Below are positions 1-8,995 of a stretch of DNA of 64,000 nucleotides, in pieces. This DNA is from Heyndrickxia camelliae (lineage in GTDB: Bacteria > Bacillota > Bacilli > Bacillales > Bacillaceae_C). Position 1 is the first letter of the stretch. Each line of letters starts with the position of its first letter. The stretch is taken from positions 124,001 through 188,000 of the forward strand of contig NZ_PIQO01000005.1 of assembly GCF_002844575.1 (NCBI RefSeq), given 5' to 3'. Below the pieces are notes generated by a model that had not been told where the DNA came from, ran no database searches, and saw only the letters and a list, made by a program, of their open reading frames with translations. Both the position numbers and the translations under genes were made by a program.

Positions 1-905
1 TAATCTGGTAAAAGAGTTTCTTGTTTTTGCATTTCTAAAATAAATTTATTTTTTATTCCTCTCGCCCATTTACCAGAAAATGATCGAGTTAAAACAGTCT
101 CCTCTTCGTTAGCATTAAGAATAGCATCTTTGTGTACTTCATGTGCACCACTTTCAACGCAAGTCAAGAAAGCTGTACCCATTTGTACGCCCTTTGCTCC
201 TAAGCAAATTGAAGCCATTAACCCTCTTCCATCCATGATTCCTCCAGCAGCAACAACTGGAATGTTTACAGTGTCAACAACTTGAGGGATTAGTGACATT
301 AAGCCAATCAAACTCTCTTGATCGCCATCGATAAAGCTCCCACGATGTCCGCCAGCTTCACTACCTTGAACAACAACAATATCCATGCCTGCTTTTTCAT
401 TTTTAACTGCTTCTCTAACGGATGTAGCAGTCCCCATTAGAATAATGTTACATTCTTTTAAATCAGCAATTATTTCATTTGAAGGAATGCCAAATGTAAA
501 GGAACAAATAGGGACATTCTCTTCCATTACAATCTTAATCTGTTCTTTAAATGTTTCATAAACATCATTATAATTAGGGATATCCATGCTATCCTTTTGT
601 TCCAAATTTAATTGTTGACGAATGGGGTTTAAGAACTGGTTCGCTGATTTAATTTGCTTCTCTGTAACCATAAATTCATTAGGAACAAATAGGTTAATAC
701 CAAAAGGATGTGATGTTAGTTGCTTTACTTCCTTGATTTGTTCCCGCGTTTGAACTGGTGATAAGTATCCAGCTCCAATCATTCCTAAACCCCCAGAATT
801 TGAAACCTCTGCCACTAATGTAGAGGTAGTTACGCCACCGGCCATAGGAGCCTGTATTATCGGGTACTTGACATTCAAAAGCTCTGTCATTTTATTGTTT
901 AACAT
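1..905 (-). CDS. Nitronate monooxygenase (NPD family), 3' end cut by window edge
   Basis: FMN-dependent TIM-barrel enzyme of the nitronate monooxygenase / 2-nitropropane dioxygenase family, which oxidises alkyl nitronates. Read by hand from the ATG at 905, which is preceded by GAGGTG. The frame stays open to base 1, so roughly the last 15% is missing. Visible signatures are PIIQAPMAGG near the N-terminus, GSEAGGHRG carrying the usual catalytic histidine, GGIMDGRGL, and a phosphate-binding KGVQMGTAFL. Only two bases separate it from the stop of the MFS gene upstream, so it is the distal gene of a tautomerase-MFS-NMO operon. The physiological substrate cannot be told; some family members act on propionate-3-nitronate or as enoyl reductases. 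Confidence 0.9.
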   Translation of the reverse strand, partial: MLNNKMTELLNVKYPIIQAPMAGGVTTSTLVAEVSNSGGLGMIGAGYLSPVQTREQIKEVKQLTSHPFGINLFVPNEFMVTEKQIKSANQFLNPIRQQLNLEQKDSMDIPNYNDVYETFKEQIKIVMEENVPICSFTFGIPSNEIIADLKECNIILMGTATSVREAVKNEKAGMDIVVVQGSEAGGHRGSFIDGDQESLIGLMSLIPQVVDTVNIPVVAAGGIMDGRGLMASICLGAKGVQMGTAFLTCVESGAHEVHKDAILNANEEETVLTRSFSGKWARGIKNKFILEMQKQETLLPD

Positions 906-907
906 AA

Positions 908-2098
908 TCACACCTCGTAATTTTTCTTACTTACTGTTTCTCGGGCTTTCTTCTCAAATGGAATTCCATTTAAAAGCATCCCGGCCCCAATTAAGACGAC
1001 ACTAGATGCTCCTATTAAAGCATTATTAAAATTATGAGTAAATGATGAAATGACTCCAGCAAGGACTGGTCCAATTAACTGTCCGATAGCATAAATAGCT
1101 GTCAAAATACCGATTGTTCTATTACTATTAGCTGGATTGATTAGTCGTCCCAGTGTGGTAGCGAGCGTTGTGATTCCCATAAATGTAGCTCCAAATAATA
1201 AAGCACTTATGATAAAACTTGATTTCGAAATCCAAAAGGCAGGCATCGCCATTCCAAAAGATTGCAACACCATTGCAAAAACCAAGGATTTGATGTATCC
1301 CCAATTCTGCGCTAGTATTGACCAGATGAGACAGGATGGAATTGCAGCCAATCCAACTATCATCCAAACTAAGGTCGCACCTTTATGAAAAGTTGAGGAA
1401 GCGATAGATACGATAAATGTTCCTGTAACAATGTAACCTAATCCCTCTAATCCATATGCAATAATCAACCATAGAAGCCAATTAGTAGGCGGCACTTTTG
1501 CAGGAATATCTAGTTTAGTTTTGTTCCCTGCAGTGTTTGAGTGGTCATCAAGCCAGATCCATACGAAGAAAGCTAGGATAGCACTAACAACCGCTAGTCC
1601 TGTCCAAGTTCCTTCCCAATGAAATAAACGATTTAATCTCGGGATAAACATACTGGATAAGCAGATTCCCAAGCCTACGCCCCCATAAAATAAACCGGAC
1701 CAATTTGTTCTATTTAAAAAGGCAAGTTTATCTAACACGATGCCAGAGGCTAGGATCAGCATAAAAGCACTGGAAACCCCCGATAGAAATCGCAGTACAT
1801 ACCATAGCAAATGCGAGTATGTTAGACCCATTACGGCAGTGGTTAAGATACTAATGACAAGACATATTCTTAAGATAACCGTTCTATGCTTTTTAAGGGG
1901 AATTGCACTTGCTAAAACTGCTCCAAGCAAATATCCTGCGTAATTACTTGAGGCAATATAACCAGCAACAGTATCGGAAAAAGAAAGATCCTTTTGCATT
2001 AGTGGCAGAATGGGAGTATAAGCAAATCTCCCAATCCCCGTGGCAATAATTAAAGACAATATTCCCCCGATTAGAAAATGATAGGATTGCTTTTTCAA
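908..2098 (-). CDS. YbfB/YjiJ-type MFS transporter
   Basis: Integral membrane permease of 396 residues with about 12 hydrophobic segments, of the major facilitator superfamily. The N-terminus (GRFAYTPILPLM followed by SNYAGYLLGA) resembles the YbfB/YjiJ group. The start is TTG at 2098, seven bases after GGAGG. It lies 36 bp downstream of the tautomerase gene and 2 bp upstream of the nitronate monooxygenase gene, so the three are almost certainly one transcript. Import or export of the compound handled by the two enzymes is a reasonable inference, but the direction and substrate are unknown. Confidence 0.85.
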   Translation of the reverse strand: MKKQSYHFLIGGILSLIIATGIGRFAYTPILPLMQKDLSFSDTVAGYIASSNYAGYLLGAVLASAIPLKKHRTVILRICLVISILTTAVMGLTYSHLLWYVLRFLSGVSSAFMLILASGIVLDKLAFLNRTNWSGLFYGGVGLGICLSSMFIPRLNRLFHWEGTWTGLAVVSAILAFFVWIWLDDHSNTAGNKTKLDIPAKVPPTNWLLWLIIAYGLEGLGYIVTGTFIVSIASSTFHKGATLVWMIVGLAAIPSCLIWSILAQNWGYIKSLVFAMVLQSFGMAMPAFWISKSSFIISALLFGATFMGITTLATTLGRLINPANSNRTIGILTAIYAIGQLIGPVLAGVISSFTHNFNNALIGASSVVLIGAGMLLNGIPFEKKARETVSKKNYEV

Positions 2099-2134
2099 AT
2101 AAAAACCTCCAAATATAAAGCTTACCTTTATAAC

Positions 2135-2524
2135 TTACAATGAACCTGTTAGAAATTGTGCCTCTCCTAGTCCAAAACTCCAATCAGCATCGCTGTTTTC
2201 CGTTATAGAAACCATCAAATCTTGTGGTGAAATCCCGCATTCAGATTTAAGGTATTGGGCTAGAAGTGAGTATAAAGTTTCTTTCTGTTTCACAGTTCTT
2301 TTTTTACTAACAATACTAATAATTACAAGGTCTTTGCTTCTTTCAAATCCTAATCCTGTATCCTTTATAATGAGTTCATGCGGCGGGTGTTGATGAACTA
2401 TTTGATAGCGGTCACTTTCAGGTACTTGGAATGCTTCCACCATCGCACGATGAGCCGAATCTAATAATTTTTTTAACGTTTCTTCACTTCTACCCTCTAC
2501 TAAATCAAAGCGTAATAATGGCAT
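2135..2524 (-). CDS. Tautomerase family protein (YrdN-like)
   Basis: Protein of 129 residues starting Met-Pro-Leu-Leu-Arg. Pro2 would become the N-terminal catalytic proline typical of the 4-oxalocrotonate tautomerase / MSAD superfamily. The length is about double a 4-OT monomer, as in fused tautomerase subfamilies such as B. subtilis YrdN. The motif ending [19 protein letters not shown] is typical of that group. The start is ATG 2524 with GGGAG upstream. It is the first gene of the minus-strand operon and is transcribed divergently from a LysR regulator, which probably controls it. The reaction is unknown. Confidence 0.85.
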   Translation of the reverse strand: MPLLRFDLVEGRSEETLKKLLDSAHRAMVEAFQVPESDRYQIVHQHPPHELIIKDTGLGFERSKDLVIISIVSKKRTVKQKETLYSLLAQYLKSECGISPQDLMVSITENSDADWSFGLGEAQFLTGSL

Positions 2525-2614
2525 TGTATATATCTCCCTTCAAATTGAATATTCTTTTTAGAATGTCTCTTTTTTCAAAGATTAACCTCCAGTTAAAATG
2601 TAGGATATTTAAAT

Positions 2615-2667
2615 CATATAGCTTTTTTGCTATATGGTATAATACATAAAAATGATATTGGGTATCA
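2615..2667. promoter_or_regulatory. Divergent control region with two inverted repeats
   Basis: Lies between the tautomerase operon and the divergent lysR. It holds CATATAGC-TTTTTT-GCTATATG (2615-2636, 8-bp perfect arms) running straight into an extended -10, TGGTATAAT, at 2635-2643. A second palindrome, TGATA-TTGGG-TATCA, sits at 2653-2667. These are plausible LysR binding sites; which arm binds the protein is not determined. Confidence 0.55.
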
Positions 2668-2704
2668 CTTTAAATGATAGCTAAAAATAGGGAGAGATTT
2701 TATT

Positions 2705-3565
2705 TTGGATTTGCATACATTAAAAATTTTCCAGACCGTGGCAAAGTTAGGGAGTATTTCAAAGGCAGCAAGAGAACTTCAATATGCACAATCTAACATT
2801 ACGATGAAAATTCAACAGTTGGAATCGGATCTTCAAACTACCTTATTTTATAGGCATAATCGTGGAACTGCTTTAACGGCTAAGGGCAGCATGTTATTAA
2901 CATACACAGAAAAAATATTTGATCTTATAGAAGAAACAAAAAGTGTGATCAGCGACGATGAAACACCAAATGGTCCGTTAATTATTGGGTCGATGGAAAC
3001 CACTGCAGCGGTTCGTTTGCCAGACCTGCTTGCAAAGTATCATAAGGACTTTCCGGATGTTGATTTAACGCTAAAAACGGGCTCAACAGAACATAATATT
3101 CAAGGAGTCTTGCAGTATGAACTTGATGGGGCATTTGTGGCAGGACCTATTGAACACCCCGAGCTGAATGAAAAGGAACTAATTGAAGAGGAATTGGTAG
3201 TTATTACAGATACCATACATCCCCCTATTTCTTCTTTTAAAGATATTCAAACAAGGACGCTGCTTGTATTTCATGCGGGATGTTCTTATCGAGAAAAACT
3301 TGAACAATGGTTACATCAAGAGAAGGTAATTCCTAATAAAATTATGGAATTTGGTACTTTGGACGCGATTATCGGTTGTGTAGCAGCTGGTCTTGGTATA
3401 AGTATGCTTCCACAAAGTGTAATTTCAAAGCATGTACAAGACGGAATCCTCAGACAACATTCAATTCCGAATCGATATGGAAAAGTCAAAACAGTATTCA
3501 TTTATCGAAAGGACAAGTATATGCCTACTTCTTTAAAACAATTTATCAATATGATAAGTGATTAA
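2705..3565 (+). CDS. LysR-family transcriptional regulator
   Basis: Protein of 286 residues with an N-terminal winged helix-turn-helix (residues 1-60, LGSISKAARELQYAQSNITMKIQQLE) and a LysR substrate-binding domain from about residue 90, containing GCVAAGLGISMLP near residue 225. The start is TTG at 2705 behind AGGGAGAG. It resembles the Bacillus CzcR/YrdQ-type LysR proteins. Being divergent from the tautomerase-MFS-nitronate monooxygenase operon, it is probably its regulator and autoregulated from the palindromic intergenic region. The effector is unknown. Confidence 0.88.
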   Translation: MDLHTLKIFQTVAKLGSISKAARELQYAQSNITMKIQQLESDLQTTLFYRHNRGTALTAKGSMLLTYTEKIFDLIEETKSVISDDETPNGPLIIGSMETTAAVRLPDLLAKYHKDFPDVDLTLKTGSTEHNIQGVLQYELDGAFVAGPIEHPELNEKELIEEELVVITDTIHPPISSFKDIQTRTLLVFHAGCSYREKLEQWLHQEKVIPNKIMEFGTLDAIIGCVAAGLGISMLPQSVISKHVQDGILRQHSIPNRYGKVKTVFIYRKDKYMPTSLKQFINMISD

Positions 3566-4000
3566 GGGAGTTAAGGGACCTTGTTTTAAATAAGAATTTA
3601 ATTAAAGTGGAAACAGTGAATATTGTACTTAAACAAACCTGTTTTTATTTAGAGGTATCTAATCCCTTTTTTATTGTGTTGACTATCAGATAAGATGAGT
3701 TTTAACTGAAAAAAGAAGTTAAAAGTATTAACCAGACCCGTTTCTCTTTCAGCTATCAAAATATCAGATAGTAATTATCTATTATACATATTTTACGGTA
3801 TTCATTTTTAGAGTTATGATTTATATATTAAAATCTCAAGTGCTGGAAAATAGGCGCTATACTAACATAAATTTAAAGAAATGATGCGTTTATGTAGTGA
3901 AATTTTTTCAGCTAACAATAATTCGGCAACACAATGCTATTAACAAATTTGCTTGAATCGTTTTTATATCACTTATTCTTAATGGGAAGGAGTAGTAGCA
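3566..4000. other. Intergenic stretch without a recognisable gene
   Basis: AT-rich, with stops in all frames. It contains short inverted CTATCAGATA/TATCTATT-like words around 3680 and 3770, but no clear terminator or gene. GGGAAGGAG just before 4001 is the ribosome binding site of the next gene. Confidence 0.5.
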
Positions 4001-4993
4001 ATGATAAAACCCTTTGATGCACTAGTTGTGAATAAATATGAAGACCAATTTTCTGTAAAACTTCAAAGTCTAACGATTCAAGATTTACCAGAGGGAGAAG
4101 TATTGATTGACGTTCAATATTCTGGTATCAATTATAAAGATAGTCTCGCTACAATACCTAATGGTAACATCGTCAAGAATTATCCCTTTGTACCCGGAAT
4201 TGATTTAGCAGGGGTCGTTGTATCATCAGAAGATCCTCGATTTCAAGAAGGTGACGAAGTTATTGCGACGAGCTATGAGATTGGTGTTTCCCATTTTGGG
4301 GGTTACAGTGAGTATGCTCGTATTCCAGCCAAGTGGGTTGTTCCCCTTCCAAACGGTCTTACTTTAAAGGAAGCCATGATTATGGGAACCGCCGGTTTTA
4401 CAGCGGCATTGTCGGTCCAACGATTAGAAGAAAATGGTGTTTCACCCGAAAAAGGAAAGGTGCTTGTCACAGGAGCTACTGGTGGTGTAGGTAGCTTTGC
4501 TGTCTCTATTCTCTCAACTCTTGGGTATCAAGTGGAAGCTAGCACAGGTAAAGAAACCGAATGGGAGTATTTAGAGAATCTTGGAGCAGCCTCAATTGTT
4601 ACAAGAAAAGAAGTATTTGATGGGAAAATCAAAGCGTTGGGTAATCAAAAATGGGCTGCTGCCGTAGATCCGGTTGGTGGCGATCCACTTGCATCTCTAT
4701 TAAGTCAAATTCAATACGGCGGTTCCGTTGCGGTTAGCGGTCTAACAGCGGGAACAAAACTTTCGACCACAGTCTTCCCTTTTATTCTAAGGGGGGTAAA
4801 TCTACTAGGAATTGATTCTGTGTATTGCCCAATGGATGTACGATTGAAAGTATGGAATAGATTAGCAACAATTTTTAAACCGGTAAACCTAGAACAATTT
4901 ATTCAACAAGAAATAACACTTCGTCAACTTCCCGAAGTCTTACCTACACTACTTAAAGGGCAAGCAAGAGGAAGAACACTTGTAAAAATATGA
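4001..4993 (+). CDS. YhdH/YhfP-family quinone oxidoreductase (acryloyl-CoA reductase type)
   Basis: Medium-chain dehydrogenase/reductase of 330 residues, the same length as B. subtilis YhfP. A GroES-like N-terminal half (IDVQYSGINYKDSLA, VPGIDLAGVV) is followed by an NADPH-binding Rossmann fold with GATGGVG at residues 158-164. No structural or catalytic zinc ligands are evident, as expected for the YhdH/YhfP group, whose members reduce acryloyl-CoA or quinones. It is monocistronic, with a strong terminator five bases after the stop. The substrate in this organism is not known. Confidence 0.88.
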   Translation: MIKPFDALVVNKYEDQFSVKLQSLTIQDLPEGEVLIDVQYSGINYKDSLATIPNGNIVKNYPFVPGIDLAGVVVSSEDPRFQEGDEVIATSYEIGVSHFGGYSEYARIPAKWVVPLPNGLTLKEAMIMGTAGFTAALSVQRLEENGVSPEKGKVLVTGATGGVGSFAVSILSTLGYQVEASTGKETEWEYLENLGAASIVTRKEVFDGKIKALGNQKWAAAVDPVGGDPLASLLSQIQYGGSVAVSGLTAGTKLSTTVFPFILRGVNLLGIDSVYCPMDVRLKVWNRLATIFKPVNLEQFIQQEITLRQLPEVLPTLLKGQARGRTLVKI

Positions 4994-4997
4994 TAAG

Positions 4998-5030
4998 AAA
5001 TGACGAGATAAATAATTTCTCGTCATTTTT
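4998..5030 (+). terminator. Rho-independent terminator
   Basis: AAATGACGAGA, an 11-nt loop, then TCTCGTCATTT and a T-run, immediately after the YhfP-like gene. Confidence 0.85.
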
Positions 5031-5159
5031 CAATGGTAACTAATATAAATCTACTTCTAATCCTTATAAAGCCCCAGATGTTCATTTTTGAAAAAATGGA
5101 ACTTGGAAGGTCAAGAATGATAATATAGAACAGAATTAATTGTAGAGAGAGTGAAAGTA

Positions 5160-5939
5160 ATGAGAATTGGTTTTTTTGATTCTGGTATAGGTGGAATAAC
5201 AGTACTTCATCAAGCTTTGAGGTATCTACCAAATGAAGATTACATTTTTTATGCAGATACCTTACATAATCCATATGGTGAAAAGTCTAAGGAGGAAGTA
5301 AGGGAATATATTTTTAATGCAGTTGATTTTTTAGCCGAACAAGGAGTGAAGGCCTTAGTCATTGCTTGTAATACTGCAACAAGTATTGCAGTAGATGATC
5401 TTCGACAAAAGTATGATTTTCCTATTTTAGGTATTGAACCAGCCGTAAAACCAGCTGTCCAAAGCTGTGAGGGAAAGCGAAAAAAAGTACTTGTATTGGC
5501 AACCAATTTAACTCTTAAAGAGAAAAAATTCCATAATCTTGTAAATAGTATAGACCAACATGATATTGTGGAAAGTTTACCGCTTCCTGGTCTTGTAGAA
5601 TTTGCCGAGAAATTTGAATTTAGAGAAGAGATAGTTGTCCCATATTTAAAGGAACAGCTATCTTCGTTTAATTTAATGCAATACGGTACGGTTGTCCTAG
5701 GATGTACTCATTTTCCATATTTTGAAGATAGTATTAAGAAAATATTTCCCGAAGAAGTGGAAATTATATCTGGGAGTGTTGGTACCGCAAAAAACTTGAG
5801 GAGAATCCTGGAAGCGAATAATCAAATTAACCATGGTTCAGGAGATATTATATTTTTTAAATCTGGTTTTCCAGTGGAGGATAAAGAAACATTATCTAAC
5901 TACAAAAAGTTGTTGGGAATGTTAGACATGGAAGGTTAA
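5160..5939 (+). CDS. murI: Glutamate racemase
   Basis: Cofactor-independent racemase making D-glutamate for peptidoglycan. It has 259 residues from ATG 5160; an in-frame GTG at 5151 is possible, but the ATG sits at proper distance from GAGAGAG and gives the canonical MRIGFFDSGIGG start. Catalytic residues are visible: Asp7-Ser8, Cys70 in ACNTAT and Cys182 in GCTHFPYF. B. subtilis has two such enzymes, RacE and YrpC. This one stands alone with divergent sequence and may be the YrpC-like accessory copy. It is followed by a hairpin at 5996. Confidence 0.9.
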   Translation: MRIGFFDSGIGGITVLHQALRYLPNEDYIFYADTLHNPYGEKSKEEVREYIFNAVDFLAEQGVKALVIACNTATSIAVDDLRQKYDFPILGIEPAVKPAVQSCEGKRKKVLVLATNLTLKEKKFHNLVNSIDQHDIVESLPLPGLVEFAEKFEFREEIVVPYLKEQLSSFNLMQYGTVVLGCTHFPYFEDSIKKIFPEEVEIISGSVGTAKNLRRILEANNQINHGSGDIIFFKSGFPVEDKETLSNYKKLLGMLDMEG

Positions 5940-5995
5940 AACGATTATTTAAATTAAATCGAAATGAGTATGTGAATTTTGAAATTAACAAACGG

Positions 5996-6050
5996 GAGCA
6001 TTCCTTTAATAGGGATGCTCTTTTCTTATGAGGGCAGGATAGTTCAATAT
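5996..6050 (+). terminator. Terminator hairpin with repeat-family tail
   Basis: GAGCATTCC-TTTAATA-GGGATGCTC followed by TTTTCTT. Downstream, GAGGGCAGGATAGTTCAAT matches the tail of the dispersed intergenic repeat seen across the window, although the hairpin is of a different sequence. Confidence 0.7.
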
Positions 6051-6157
6051 GGCATGTTCATTTCAAAAACGATTTGTTTGCATTGAGATGATGGAAGGGG
6101 CAAGTATTATTGATAATAGAAAAGAAGCTTAGTGCAAAAATTTAGTTATTTATCGGT

Positions 6158-6208
6158 TGACAAAAAAAAGTAAAAGGAATATATTAATGTCGGTCAGTGC
6201 TGACGTTC
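6158..6208 (+). promoter_or_regulatory. tetR promoter with overlapping operator
   Basis: TTGACA at 6158-6163 and a TATTAAT -10 near 6182 overlap TGTCGGTCAGTGCTGACG (6189-6206). Nearly the same 22-bp site recurs at 6842-6863 before the efflux gene, so this is the probable autoregulatory TetR operator. Confidence 0.7.
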
Positions 6209-6232
6209 AATTAGGGGGTTAAATAATTATTT

Positions 6233-6823
6233 ATGGCTTCAAATCGCAAACAAGAGACCAGTGAAAAAATTATAACAGTAGCAATCGATCTTTTTTCTAA
6301 AAATGGCTATAACGGAGTTACAACAGAGGAAATTGCAAGGGAAGCCGGTTTTAGTGAAAAAACGCTTTTTCGACATTTTCAAAGTAAGCAAAATTTATTG
6401 GAAAAAGCCATCGATCGATATCATTATGGTGAGGAAATGCGTTCTATTTTTGAAAGTAAGCTTGTCTGGAGTTTGAAAGAGGATTTAGAGTTAATTAGCA
6501 AAAATTATCATCGAATTATGCATCAAAACAGAAAGCTCCTTAAAATGCTTATGAAGATAGGGGAAAATGTGCCTGGATTGCACCAATATTCTCACAGACA
6601 TCCTGAGCTTTTGAAGGAGTTTTTAACAAATTATTTTGAAGAGATGAAGAATCGAAAAAAAATTATCCCGATTGATGCGGAAAAAATGGCTATAACGTTT
6701 CTATACATGAACTTCGGTTTTGCTCATGGAAGAATGAACGGAGATTCCGCCTTTATGGAAGAGGAGTTTGACAAGCTTCTAAATGATAGTGTTGTATTAT
6801 TTACTAGGGGATTAACCCCCTAG
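6233..6823 (+). CDS. TetR-family transcriptional repressor
   Basis: Protein of 196 residues. The N-terminal TetR helix-turn-helix spans about residues 10-57 (GYNGVTTEEIAREAGFSEKTLFRHFQSK), followed by an all-helical ligand domain. The start is ATG 6233 behind AGGGGGT. The same palindrome lies before this gene and before the downstream MFS pump, indicating that it represses itself and the pump until a ligand binds. The inducing compound is not known. Confidence 0.92.
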   Translation: MASNRKQETSEKIITVAIDLFSKNGYNGVTTEEIAREAGFSEKTLFRHFQSKQNLLEKAIDRYHYGEEMRSIFESKLVWSLKEDLELISKNYHRIMHQNRKLLKMLMKIGENVPGLHQYSHRHPELLKEFLTNYFEEMKNRKKIIPIDAEKMAITFLYMNFGFAHGRMNGDSAFMEEEFDKLLNDSVVLFTRGLTP

Positions 6824-6841
6824 TGTGTACTTTAACCTAAA

Positions 6842-6863
6842 ATGTCAGTCAGTACAGACAATC
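6842..6863 (+). promoter_or_regulatory. Second TetR operator, upstream of efflux gene
   Basis: TGTCAGTCAGTACAGACA (6844-6861) aligns with the site at 6187-6208 at 17 of 22 positions and keeps the TGTC...GACA arms. It lies 26 bp before the MFS start codon. Confidence 0.75.
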
Positions 6864-6888
6864 ATTTTATGAAAAGGAGAAGGGAAGA

Positions 6889-8241
6889 ATGAATCAAGTG
6901 TTACAAAAACAAGGGAATGAAAAATTATTGATTATCATGATGTTAACTATAACCCTCTCATCAATGAGTATATTGCTTTTTAATTTTGTTCTGCCACAAA
7001 TAAGCAAAGAATTTCAGCTTACTAATTCACAGGTAAGTTGGGTTACTTCCTCATACACACTTTTATATGGGATTGGTACGGCAATTTACGGAAAACTTGC
7101 AGATCGATATAAGCTGAAAAATTTATTAGTCTTTGGTTTATTACTCTTTGCAATTGCATCATTATTAGGCTTCTTTTCTACCTCTTATTGGCTCTTGCTA
7201 GTAGCAAGATGTATACAAGCCGCTGGTGCAGCTACAATTCCTGCTACAGCTACTTTAATCCCAATCCGATATTTTCCTCTTGAAAAAAGGGGTACTGCAA
7301 TGGGGACAGTGTTTATTGGTACTGCTCTTGGCAGTGCACTTGGGCCCATTGTTTCTTCGTTAGTTGTTAGTGTTGTAGACTGGCGATGGCTGTTTTGCAT
7401 CCCCCTACTACTTCTGTTGACATTGCCATTATATTTTAAGTATTTAGGTGATGAGGAAGGAACGAATACGAGTATTGATTGGTTAGGAGGCGGGCTGTTA
7501 GCTCTAACCACAACCCAAATCCTACTAGGTGTAACAAACAATGTACTATGGTTTATTGGAGGAATCGTTGCGCTCGTTTTATTTATATATCGAATTAATA
7601 TAGCAAAGTCTCCTTTTATTCAACCTCAGTTATTTAAAAACAAAGTATATATTTCGTATTTACTATTGGCGTTCTTCGTAACAGGAATTGGTTATTCACT
7701 ATTCTTTTTAACTCCTTTGTTTTTAGCAGATGTTCAAAATCTCCCAGTTAATATGATTGGTTTAGCAATGGTACCAGCTGCAGCAGTAACTGCTTTATTA
7801 AATAGGCAAGGTGGAAAGATTTCAGATTCAAAGGGTACATCAACGTTATTCTTTATTGCTTCCAGTTTATTAATTGTTTGCTTCTTCTTACTTTCAACAT
7901 TTATCAATTCAAATGCCGTACTGATTGCGATATTTCTAATAATAGGGAATGTCGGTCAATCATTTATGATGATTGTCATGTCAAAATCGATATCTTTAAC
8001 ATTACCTAGTGAACATTCAGGTATAGGTATGGGTTTATTAATGATGCAGAATTTTATTGCAGGTTCTATCGCTATTGGGATATACGGGAAGGCTGTGGAT
8101 GTAGAAGGAAATAGTTCATGGAATCCTTTTAATCAGCTAGTAATGGGTGCCACATTCAGTAATGTTTTCTTTGTATTGTTTGCCTTGCATGTGATTATTT
8201 TGATTGTTTATTCACTTAGTAGACGTATTAGAAGTCACTAA
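6889..8241 (+). CDS. MFS multidrug/tetracycline-type efflux transporter (DHA2-like)
   Basis: Membrane protein of 450 residues, the size of Tet(K)/Tet(L)-type 14-TM exporters. Motif A-like GKLADRYKLK lies between TM2 and TM3. RCIQAAGAATIPA follows, and a motif C-like GTALGSALGPIVSS marks it as an antiporter. The start is ATG 6889 after AGGAGA. It is under the TetR-family regulator just upstream through a shared operator. Tetracycline itself cannot be claimed as substrate. A second transporter of this size lies at 31.3 kb under an ArsR regulator. Confidence 0.88.
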   Translation: MNQVLQKQGNEKLLIIMMLTITLSSMSILLFNFVLPQISKEFQLTNSQVSWVTSSYTLLYGIGTAIYGKLADRYKLKNLLVFGLLLFAIASLLGFFSTSYWLLLVARCIQAAGAATIPATATLIPIRYFPLEKRGTAMGTVFIGTALGSALGPIVSSLVVSVVDWRWLFCIPLLLLLTLPLYFKYLGDEEGTNTSIDWLGGGLLALTTTQILLGVTNNVLWFIGGIVALVLFIYRINIAKSPFIQPQLFKNKVYISYLLLAFFVTGIGYSLFFLTPLFLADVQNLPVNMIGLAMVPAAAVTALLNRQGGKISDSKGTSTLFFIASSLLIVCFFLLSTFINSNAVLIAIFLIIGNVGQSFMMIVMSKSISLTLPSEHSGIGMGLLMMQNFIAGSIAIGIYGKAVDVEGNSSWNPFNQLVMGATFSNVFFVLFALHVIILIVYSLSRRIRSH

Positions 8242-8520
8242 ACCAAATAAATAAAAATTTTACGTTTTTAATGTTCCAGACTTTACTTGTAAACTGCCAG
8301 CAATCGAATTGGTAACGGGCAATATGTGTTGGGGATATTGATAAAAGTAGATAAAAAAACACCTGAAATCTATGGAGAATGCGTAAAAAGGTATTTCGCA
8401 TGATACTAAACCCAGCAGAAAAAATTATAATCTTTAGAATATAAATCCTGTTTTTAGTGTTTTTACACTTGTATGATAGTAATAAGATAGTACAGGACTA
8501 AAAAGGAAAGGGTGTACGCC

Positions 8521-8859
8521 ATGAAACTCAATCATCTAAATCTAACCGTTACGGATGTTTCAGCATCACGTGATTTTTTAGAAAAGTATTTCGATATGAA
8601 ATGTGTTGGAAGTCGAGGGAATGGATTTGCAGTTATGTTTGATGACGAAGGTTTCGTATTGACCTTGATGAAAGGAAAAAATGTTCAATATCCAGGGACT
8701 TTTCATATTGGTTTTCCACAGGAGAATGAAGATCAAGTTGACAAGATCAATCAACGTTTAAAAGAAGACGGATATGAAGTAAAGCCTCCACAACAAGCAC
8801 ATGCCTATACGTTCTATGTTAAAGCGCCAGGAGGATTTACAGTTGAAGTGTTTACGTAA
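8521..8859 (+). CDS. VOC family protein (glyoxalase/dioxygenase fold)
   Basis: Small vicinal-oxygen-chelate protein of 112 residues with MKLNHLNLTVTDVSASRDFLEKYF at the N-terminus and FYVKAPGGFTVEVF at the C-terminus. Likely metal ligands are the first histidine (His4) and the C-terminal Glu in VEVF. ATG 8521 is preferred over GTG 8512 because AAGGAAAGGG lies at the right distance. It stands alone; members act as lyases, dioxygenases or resistance proteins, and the specificity cannot be read. Confidence 0.8.
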   Translation: MKLNHLNLTVTDVSASRDFLEKYFDMKCVGSRGNGFAVMFDDEGFVLTLMKGKNVQYPGTFHIGFPQENEDQVDKINQRLKEDGYEVKPPQQAHAYTFYVKAPGGFTVEVFT

Positions 8860-8995
8860 AGAGAAACATACTTGGTATTGTTGTAGCAAGGAAAGTTTAA
8901 TTTAAGTAGGATTAAGTGATTAATTTAACTGGCGGCTGTAAAAAACAGACTAATGTGGGGCAAATATTAATTTGAACCAATGGAGTGTGAGCGAA

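Noticed and set aside
1128-1943. Opposite-strand and alternative-frame ORFs across the MFS gene (for example 1137-1388 plus, 1740-1943 plus)
   Set aside because: They lie fully inside a well-supported membrane transporter, lack ribosome binding sites and have no protein-like motifs.
6889-8241. Naming the pump as tet(K) or tet(L)
   Set aside because: Length and fold agree, but the sequence is not recognisably either resistance gene, and the substrate is unknown.
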